NCBI GenBank assembly: GCA_021158005.1 | Contig: JAGGVN010000096.1 | Span: 1-53,080 of the forward strand | Direction of reading: 5' to 3' | Length of the DNA: 53,080 bases | Source: Candidatus Aerophobota bacterium | GTDB taxonomy: Bacteria; Aerophobota; Aerophobia; Aerophobales; JAGGVN01 | Shown: positions 46,663 to 53,080 of the stretch, piece after piece | How positions within the stretch are numbered: position 1 is the first letter of the stretch | Layout of the letters: every line of letters starts with the position of its first letter | Position numbers and translations under genes: made by a program | Notes under the pieces: generated by a model | What the model was told of the DNA's origin: nothing | Database searches by the model: none | What the model saw: the letters and a program-made list of their open reading frames with translations, nothing else

Positions 46663-48405
46663 TTATACAGGAAGGAGGACGATAAAAGTAGTTCCTTTAC
46701 CTAATTTACTCTCAACAGAAATTTCCCCATTATGGAGAAGAACAATATGCTTTACTATGGAAAGTCCCAATCCTGTGCCTCCGAGCTGTCTTGAGCGAGC
46801 TTTATCCACTACATAGAATCGCTCAAATATCCTGTTAATATGCTCTTCGGGGATTCCTATCCCTGTGTCAGAGACTTTAATTTTCACTTTTTGATTTTGA
46901 GAGATAATTTCTACCCTTATTTCTCCCTCTCGGGTATACTTTATAGCGTTATCTATAAGATTTATAAATAACTGCTCTATAAGAAAGGAGTCTGCTTTTA
47001 CTAAAAGAGGACGTTGAGAGATAATAAGTTTTAATTTCAAATTTTTTTTCTTCAGTTTACTCCTAAAAATTTTTAAAATATCTTCAAGGATTCCTTGCAA
47101 ATCAACATTCTCTACTTCTAACTTCTTTCCTCTCTCTTCTATTTTTGAAAGTAAGAGTAAATCAGAGACAAGGTTTATCAAACGGTCTGTATGTTTTTTG
47201 ATGATTTCCAAAAAGTGCTTTTGCTCTTTATTTGCATCTTCTTCCAGAGTTTCTACAAAACCTTTAATAGCGGTAAGGGGAGTTCGTAGTTCATGGGAGA
47301 CATTGGCGACGAAATCCGCTTTTACCTTCCCTAATTGTTTTATTTCTGTAATATTATGGAAAACAATGAGAAGCTCCTTTTCCTTTATTTTCGATAATAA
47401 GGTAGCATTTACCAAAAAAATTTTATCCTGATGGTGAATTTCAGAAGTTTTGCTGTCTTCTCCTTTAAAAGCTCTCTCTATCAACTCCTCAACATCAACA
47501 TTTCTCAATACTTCCCAATAGGGTTTTCCTATAATAGAAGAAGAAAAACCACATATTTTCTTAAAGCTCCTATTGCTAATAATAATTCTCTTCTGAGAAT
47601 CCAATACTACTACTCCTTCTACCATTGTTTGAAGAATTTTTTGAAGTTTTCCTCTCTCTACACTAAGAGCAGTAAATAATCTTTGAAGCTCGGAGGCCAT
47701 TTGATTAAGAGCAAAAGAGAGTTCTCCTATTTCATCTTTACTCTCCACTGAGATCCGACTCTTAAAATTTCCCTTAGCTATTTTTTTAGTAGTAAAAACT
47801 ATTTCTTTAATGGGTTTTGTGATTCTCTTTGCTGAGAAAAAGGACAGCAGGAGAACAAAAGCTGTTAAAATAAGAGCAAGATAAATAATTTTACTATTTA
47901 CATTCCCTATAAATGCCTTTATTTGACTAAGAGAAAGACTTACTCTTACAATCCCGATCCCGGAAGATTTACCCTCTTCCTTTACAAGAAAAGCAAAATA
48001 AAACATTTCTTCTTTTAGAGTAGTGCTATAACGAATACTCTTTCCTCTCCCTTCTTCTAACGCTTGTTCAACTTCCGGTCTACTCAGGTGATTTTCCATC
48101 TTTCGGGGGTCCTTCTCAGAGTCTCCTAAAACTTGTCCATCCATTGCAATGATTGTAATTCGGGTATCTATTGTTTTTCCTATTCGTTTGGCAAGCGCAT
48201 CAATCTTCTCTATTTTTTCAGAAGGCAAGACTTTTTTAAAGATTTCGCTGAGCAATTCGGTTTGATGCTGGAGATTATCCTCTATTGTTTTAAAAAAATA
48301 GTTTTCTATTTCTCTTGAGGTAAAAAAGAGGAGAGAAGGAACTATTAAAAGAATGATTAAAAGATAGTAAAAAAAGTGTTTCCACATTATTCCCCATCGG
48401 GGCAT
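46663..48405 (-). CDS. phoR: Phosphate regulon sensor histidine kinase (PhoR-like; HAMP-PAS-HisKA-HATPase)
   Basis: Two TM segments, HAMP, FVANVSHELRTPLTAIKGFVETL, NLIDNAIKYTREGEI, DTGIGIPEEHINRIFERFYVVDKARSRQLGGTGLGLSIVKHIV. Confidence 0.92.
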   Translation of the reverse strand: MPRWGIMWKHFFYYLLIILLIVPSLLFFTSREIENYFFKTIEDNLQHQTELLSEIFKKVLPSEKIEKIDALAKRIGKTIDTRITIIAMDGQVLGDSEKDPRKMENHLSRPEVEQALEEGRGKSIRYSTTLKEEMFYFAFLVKEEGKSSGIGIVRVSLSLSQIKAFIGNVNSKIIYLALILTAFVLLLSFFSAKRITKPIKEIVFTTKKIAKGNFKSRISVESKDEIGELSFALNQMASELQRLFTALSVERGKLQKILQTMVEGVVVLDSQKRIIISNRSFKKICGFSSSIIGKPYWEVLRNVDVEELIERAFKGEDSKTSEIHHQDKIFLVNATLLSKIKEKELLIVFHNITEIKQLGKVKADFVANVSHELRTPLTAIKGFVETLEEDANKEQKHFLEIIKKHTDRLINLVSDLLLLSKIEERGKKLEVENVDLQGILEDILKIFRSKLKKKNLKLKLIISQRPLLVKADSFLIEQLFINLIDNAIKYTREGEIRVEIISQNQKVKIKVSDTGIGIPEEHINRIFERFYVVDKARSRQLGGTGLGLSIVKHIVLLHNGEISVESKLGKGTTFIVLLPV

Positions 48406-48410
48406 TTACT

Positions 48411-49085
48411 TTACTCCTCTATCTTATAACCGATTCCCCGGATAGTTCTAATTAATTCTCCGGCTTCTCCTAATTTTTCTCTTAAGTTTTTAATATGCAC
48501 ATCGATAGTTCTATCGAGAACAATCTTTTCATCTTCCCATAAACTCTTAAGGAGTTGATTTCTGGTAAGAACCCATCCGGGTCTTTCGGCAAGGATAGCC
48601 AAAATTTTAAATTCTGTGGCCGTAAGATTAACTTTCTTATTATTAACCTTTGCCTCATATTTTGTTAGATCTACTACTAAATTGCCTACTTTGAAAATCC
48701 TGGTCTTTTCTCGGGATTGCGTCCTTCTTAAAACAGCCTTTATCCGGGCTATAAGCTCTCTTGGACTAAAAGGTTTTACTACATAATCGTCCGCTCCCAA
48801 CTCCAGACCCACTACTATATCCGTTTCTGTACCTTTAGCAGTAAGCATTATAATAGGAATAGAGGACATCTTTTCATTACTCTTAAGTACTCGACAAACT
48901 TCCAATCCATCTATTCCTGGCAACATCAAATCCAGAATTACCAGATCGGGAAGAGTAATTTTTACAAAAGTAAGAAAACTCTCACCATCATAGAATCCTT
49001 TTGTTTTAAATCCTTCTCTTTTGAGATGATAACTTATAAGTTCTACAATATCGGATTCATCATCAACAATAAATATCATCTTCAT
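48411..49085 (-). CDS. phoB: Phosphate regulon response regulator (PhoB/PhoP-like, OmpR family)
   Basis: IFIVDDESDIVELISYHL, DLVILDLMLPGIDGLEVC, DDYVVKPFSPRELIARIKAVLRR, winged helix RTIDVHIKNLREKLG...IRTIRGIGYKI. Confidence 0.92.
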   Translation of the reverse strand: MKMIFIVDDESDIVELISYHLKREGFKTKGFYDGESFLTFVKITLPDLVILDLMLPGIDGLEVCRVLKSNEKMSSIPIIMLTAKGTETDIVVGLELGADDYVVKPFSPRELIARIKAVLRRTQSREKTRIFKVGNLVVDLTKYEAKVNNKKVNLTATEFKILAILAERPGWVLTRNQLLKSLWEDEKIVLDRTIDVHIKNLREKLGEAGELIRTIRGIGYKIEE

Positions 49086-49121
49086 AGAGATTTCCTGGCC
49101 TCTCCATATTTTCCAAAAGCA

Positions 49122-51983
49122 TTAGCTACAACCCAGTATCTCTTTTAATATCTTCCCCGTATGGGAACGGGGATTTTGAGCTATTTCTTCCGGAGTGCCC
49201 ACAGCTACCACTTCTCCTCCTTTCTCTCCTCCTTCAGGCCCTAAATCAATAATATAATCAGCTACTTTTATTACATCAGGATTATGCTCGATAACTAATA
49301 CCGTATTCCCTTTATCTACTAATTTATTTAAGACTTTAAGAAGTTTCTCTATATCAGCAAAGTGAAGACCAGTAGTAGGTTCGTCCAGTATATAAAGAGT
49401 CTTCCCTGTTCCTTTTTTAGATAACTCCCGCGAAAGCTTTATTCTCTGCGCTTCTCCTCCTGATAAAGTAGTAGCCGGTTGGCCCAATTGAATATATCCT
49501 AAACCTACTCCATAGAGAGTCTCTAACTTTTGACGAATGGGAGAAATATTTCGGAAAAAATCGAGTGCTTCTTTTACCGTCATTTCTAATACTTCAGCTA
49601 TGTTCTTTCCCTTATACTTTATTTGTAGAGTCTCCTTATTATATCGTTTACCTTTACAAGCATCGCAGGGAACATATACATCTGGAAGGAATTGCATTTC
49701 AATCTTAATCTGACCCTGCCCTTTACAAATTTGACACCTTCCTCTTCTCATATTAAAACTAAATCTACTTTCTGTATACCCTCTCATTCTTGATTCCTCT
49801 ATTTTAGAAAAAAGTTCTCTTATCGGGGTAAAAAGACCGGTATAAGTAGCAGGATTAGAACGGGGAGTTCTTCCGATAGGAGACTGATCGATTACTACAA
49901 CTTTATCGATATATTCAATTCCTCTTATTTCCTTATATTTCCCGGGTTTTTCTTTGCTTTTATAAAAATGTTGACTTAAAGCCCGGTAAAGTATCTCCTC
50001 AACTAAAGTGCTCTTACCAGAACCGGAAACACCAGTTACACAGACAAACATACCTAGAGGGATTTTAACATTAATATTTTTAAGATTATGTTCTCTTGCT
50101 CCTATAATTTCCAGATATTGATTATTTTTAGGAAGACGACGTCGGGGAGGAAGAGGAATCTTTAATTCTCCTTTTAAATATTTACCCGTTAAAGAAAGAG
50201 GAGAAGAAAGAAGCTTACTTAGAGAACCACTAACTACTACTTCTCCTCCATATTCTCCTGCTCCTGGTCCCAGATCGATTATATAATCTGCAGCTTCTAT
50301 GGTAGATTTATCATGTTCTACCACCAGAACTGTGTTTCCCATATCTCTAAGATCTCTTAAAGTATTTAAAAGTTTTTGGGTATCTCTCGGATGTAAACCT
50401 ACTGTGGGTTCGTCCAGAATATAAATTACCCCTACCAAACCTGAACCTATTTGAGTAGCCAGACGAATACGTTCGGCTTCTCCTCCCGAAAGAGTAGAGA
50501 CTCTCCTCTCTAAGGTAAGATAATCTAATCCCACGCTCACCAGAAACCTTAATCTTTTTTTTATTTCTTTGAAAACTTCTCCGGCGATAAGTTCCTCCCG
50601 GGGAGTAAGCTTCAAATGGGAGAAAAACTCCTCGCTCTCTTTTACACTCATTTTTACCACATCAAAGATAGACTTACCTCTAATAGTTACCGCTAAACTT
50701 TCCTTACGCAGACGAGCTCCTTTGCATGCTGGACAAGGAGTTTCCCTTATATACTTAAATATCTCTTCCTTTACATACTCAGAGTCGCTATTCTTAAATC
50801 TTCTTTCCAGGTTAGGAATTACTCCTTCAAAAGGAGCCCAGTAAGAATAAAATTCTCCTCCTTTCCGTTCGATAAATTTAATTTCTTCAGAATTTGAGCC
50901 ATAAAGAATAATTTCTTGAAACTTTTGGGGAAGTTTTTCAAAGGGGGTATCAAGAGAAAACTTATAATGTTCAGCTAAAGAAGAAAGTTGCCGGAAATAA
51001 TATCGGGAAGCAGTTCTTGCCCACCGATAAAATCCCACTCCTTCTTCCCAAGGAGCAATAGCCCCCTCTCTTAAAGATTTACTTTTGTCAGGAACGACCA
51101 ACTCCGGGTCTATTGTCTGCTGAGTTCCCAACCCATTACACACTGGACAGGCTCCATAAGGACTATTAAAGGAAAACATTCGAGGAGAGATTTCTTCATA
51201 ACTAATTCCACATATTGGGCAGGCAAAGTGCCTGCTGAAGATATACTCTTTCTTTTCCCCTTCCATTTCCTGAATGACAAGAATTAAACCCTTGGATAAT
51301 TCCCCGGCAATTTCTATAGAATCGGCTAATCTACTTTCTATACCTTTTTTTATCTTTATTCTATCTACTACTACTTCAATGGTATGCTTTTTATTCTTAT
51401 CCAGAAAAATATCTTCTTCTAAAAGATAAATCTCTCCATCTACTCTCACCCTTAAATACCCCTGTCTTTTTATATCTTCTAAAAGATTTCTATATTCTCC
51501 TTTTCTTCCCCGGATTAAAGGAGAAAGAATCTGAATTGAAGAGCCTTCAGGCATCTTCATAATTTGACTTATAATATCTTCCACGGTTTGAGGCTGAATT
51601 TTTCTTCCACACTTATAACAATGGGGTTCTCCAATATGAGCAAAGAAGAGTCTCAGGTAATCATAAATCTCGGTAAGAGTAGCTACTGTAGAACGAGGAT
51701 TACTGGAAGCTTTACGCTGTTCAATGGAAATAGCCGGTGACAACCCTTCAATATAGTCTACCTTGGGTTTGGACATTTGCTCTAAAAACTGGCGGGCATA
51801 ACTGGAAAGAGATTCTACATAACGGCGTTGACCTTCTGCATAGAGAGTATCAAAAGCTAAAGAAGATTTTCCTGATCCACTCAACCCGGTAATTACCACT
51901 AGCTTATTTCGAGGAATCTCTAAGTCAATATTTTTAAGATTGTGCTCCTTAGCTCCCTTTATAATAATCTTATCTTGACTCAT
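49122..51983 (-). CDS. uvrA: Excinuclease ABC subunit A
   Basis: [62 protein letters not shown]; zinc fingers; two ABC signatures. Confidence 0.98.
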   Translation of the reverse strand: MSQDKIIIKGAKEHNLKNIDLEIPRNKLVVITGLSGSGKSSLAFDTLYAEGQRRYVESLSSYARQFLEQMSKPKVDYIEGLSPAISIEQRKASSNPRSTVATLTEIYDYLRLFFAHIGEPHCYKCGRKIQPQTVEDIISQIMKMPEGSSIQILSPLIRGRKGEYRNLLEDIKRQGYLRVRVDGEIYLLEEDIFLDKNKKHTIEVVVDRIKIKKGIESRLADSIEIAGELSKGLILVIQEMEGEKKEYIFSRHFACPICGISYEEISPRMFSFNSPYGACPVCNGLGTQQTIDPELVVPDKSKSLREGAIAPWEEGVGFYRWARTASRYYFRQLSSLAEHYKFSLDTPFEKLPQKFQEIILYGSNSEEIKFIERKGGEFYSYWAPFEGVIPNLERRFKNSDSEYVKEEIFKYIRETPCPACKGARLRKESLAVTIRGKSIFDVVKMSVKESEEFFSHLKLTPREELIAGEVFKEIKKRLRFLVSVGLDYLTLERRVSTLSGGEAERIRLATQIGSGLVGVIYILDEPTVGLHPRDTQKLLNTLRDLRDMGNTVLVVEHDKSTIEAADYIIDLGPGAGEYGGEVVVSGSLSKLLSSPLSLTGKYLKGELKIPLPPRRRLPKNNQYLEIIGAREHNLKNINVKIPLGMFVCVTGVSGSGKSTLVEEILYRALSQHFYKSKEKPGKYKEIRGIEYIDKVVVIDQSPIGRTPRSNPATYTGLFTPIRELFSKIEESRMRGYTESRFSFNMRRGRCQICKGQGQIKIEMQFLPDVYVPCDACKGKRYNKETLQIKYKGKNIAEVLEMTVKEALDFFRNISPIRQKLETLYGVGLGYIQLGQPATTLSGGEAQRIKLSRELSKKGTGKTLYILDEPTTGLHFADIEKLLKVLNKLVDKGNTVLVIEHNPDVIKVADYIIDLGPEGGEKGGEVVAVGTPEEIAQNPRSHTGKILKEILGCS

Positions 51984-52009
51984 AAAGATATACTCTTTTT
52001 AGTTTATTA

Positions 52010-52037
52010 ATTTTATTTTTTTCATTCCCATTGTCAA
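52010..52037 (-). promoter_or_regulatory. Candidate uvrA promoter (TTGACA-16-TAAAAT)
   Basis: Minus strand TTGACA (52037-52032), 16-nt spacer, TAAAAT (52015-52010). Confidence 0.5.
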
Positions 52038-52092
52038 ATTTTTCCCTTTTTAGACCGCTTGTATTATTTTGATTATAATGGTAAAATTAGTG

Positions 52093-52112
52093 TGAGAATA
52101 AAGATATTCTCA
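52093..52112. repeat. Inverted repeat tgagaata-aaga-tattctca (candidate operator or 5'UTR hairpin)
   Basis: Perfect 8-bp arms with 4-nt loop, 38 nt upstream of the alcohol dehydrogenase ATG. Confidence 0.45.
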
Positions 52113-52149
52113 GGATAAACTCTAAATAAACAAAGAGAGGAGGATATTT

Positions 52150-53080
52150 ATGTTAGCAGCGGTATTAGAGGGGGTAAGAAAGATAACTTTGAAAGATATT
52201 CCCAAGCCAGAGCCTGGATACGGGGAAGCATTGGTAAAAGTAAAAGCTTGTGGTATTTGCCAAACAGACTTTAAAGCATACACCGGAGAGAGAAAGAATT
52301 TTACTCCTCCTATAATTGTGGGACATGAGATATCTGGTATTATTGAGAAAACTGGTAAAGGAATTAAGGATTTCAAAGAGGGAGAGGAAGTAATAATTTC
52401 TCCAGCAATTTATTGCGGAAGATGTGAATATTGTAAGAAAGGATTAGAACATTATTGCAAAAATGGAGCCGTTATTGGTGGAGATGGATTTGAGAATGTA
52501 AGAGATGGGGGATTTGCAGAATATGTCCTGGCTCCTCAAAGTGTTTTATACAGAAAGCCAAAATCTATCTCTTTCCCAACAGCTGCTCTGGCTGAACCTT
52601 TAGCGGGCTCTTATAAAGGGATGATTGAGTACAGTCAACTTAAATTAGGTGAAGATGTCGTCATTATAGGGGCAGGATCAATGGGGCTTTTACTCGCTCA
52701 AATTGCTTCGGCAGGAGGAGCAGGGACACTTATCCTTATTGATATTGAAGACTACAAGTTAGAGTATGCTAAAAAGTGTGGAGCGACTCACTTCATTAAT
52801 TCAAAGAAAGAAAACCCCAAAAAGAGAGTCTATGAAATAATTCCCCAAGGTCCTGACTTGATATTTGAATCTGCCGGAGTTTTAAGCGCGGCTTCTTTGG
52901 CTTTCGAGCTTTGCCGCAGAGGGAGTAGAGTTAATATGTTTGGGGTGACCACGCCGGGGACAATTCCTGTATCTCCCGCTCATATCCACTTTACAGAAAT
53001 TAATATGAGTGCTTCTTTCTCCGTAACTCCAAAAGTGATGTTAAAGTCCATTAATCTAATGGAGAAGGGATTAGTAGACC
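52150..53080 (+). CDS. Zinc-dependent medium-chain alcohol/polyol dehydrogenase, truncated by window end
   Basis: Hand translation MLAAVLEGVRKITLKDIPKPEPGYGEALVKVKACGICQTDFKAYTG...GHEISG...CGRCEYCKKGLEHYC...VVIIGAGSMGLLLAQIA; missing from the ORF track because no stop falls in the window. Confidence 0.92.
   Translation, partial: MLAAVLEGVRKITLKDIPKPEPGYGEALVKVKACGICQTDFKAYTGERKNFTPPIIVGHEISGIIEKTGKGIKDFKEGEEVIISPAIYCGRCEYCKKGLEHYCKNGAVIGGDGFENVRDGGFAEYVLAPQSVLYRKPKSISFPTAALAEPLAGSYKGMIEYSQLKLGEDVVIIGAGSMGLLLAQIASAGGAGTLILIDIEDYKLEYAKKCGATHFINSKKENPKKRVYEIIPQGPDLIFESAGVLSAASLAFELCRRGSRVNMFGVTTPGTIPVSPAHIHFTEINMSASFSVTPKVMLKSINLMEKGLVD

Noticed and set aside
50569-52376. ORFs antisense to uvrA (50569-50844) and to the alcohol dehydrogenase (52122-52376)
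   Set aside because: Overlap clearly recognised genes on the other strand with no independent support.
1-53080. CRISPR arrays, transposases, integrases, phage genes
   Set aside because: Looked for regularly spaced repeats and mobile-element protein motifs; found none in the window.

Overview
AT-rich bacterial chromosomal window of about 53 kb, densely coded. It looks mostly housekeeping and chromosomal; I found no phage, transposon or CRISPR signature. The phylum cannot be fixed from sequence alone; the synteny is unusual. Left edge: a compact restriction-modification operon (XRE controller, N4-type DNA methyltransferase, MjaI-like endonuclease) beside the 3' end of a tRNA-Ser(CGA). Then: rplU, ahcY, secD-secF-murG-murC, hflK-hflC, ruvB, paaK-like, iorB/iorA, polX-coaE-rdgB-rph-fumarase beta-ftsZ-pheS-leuA, a four-gene sugar cluster (Gfo/Idh, DUF6807, TIM-barrel isomerase, nucleotidyltransferase), murJ, rpsT, an orphan 2-oxoacid:ferredoxin oxidoreductase beta subunit, slipin, nfeD, coaBC, MBL hydrolase, apt, recJ, apbE, lpd, tsaD, phoU-pstBACS, metallophosphoesterase, phoR-phoB, uvrA and a truncated zinc alcohol dehydrogenase. 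Most interesting observations: (1) three four-box Pho-box arrays with exact 11-bp period, one implying a leaderless pstC mRNA; (2) a 12-bp inverted repeat, overlapping a possible 55-codon ORF, that reaches the secD Shine-Dalgarno; (3) a tandem duplication of the SecD periplasmic head domain; (4) a methyltransferase fused to a degenerate SNase-like domain, in a window where CTAG is very scarce except inside the methyltransferase gene; (5) a probable ATT start codon for iorA; (6) an FtsZ with GKGTGTG in place of GGGTGTG.
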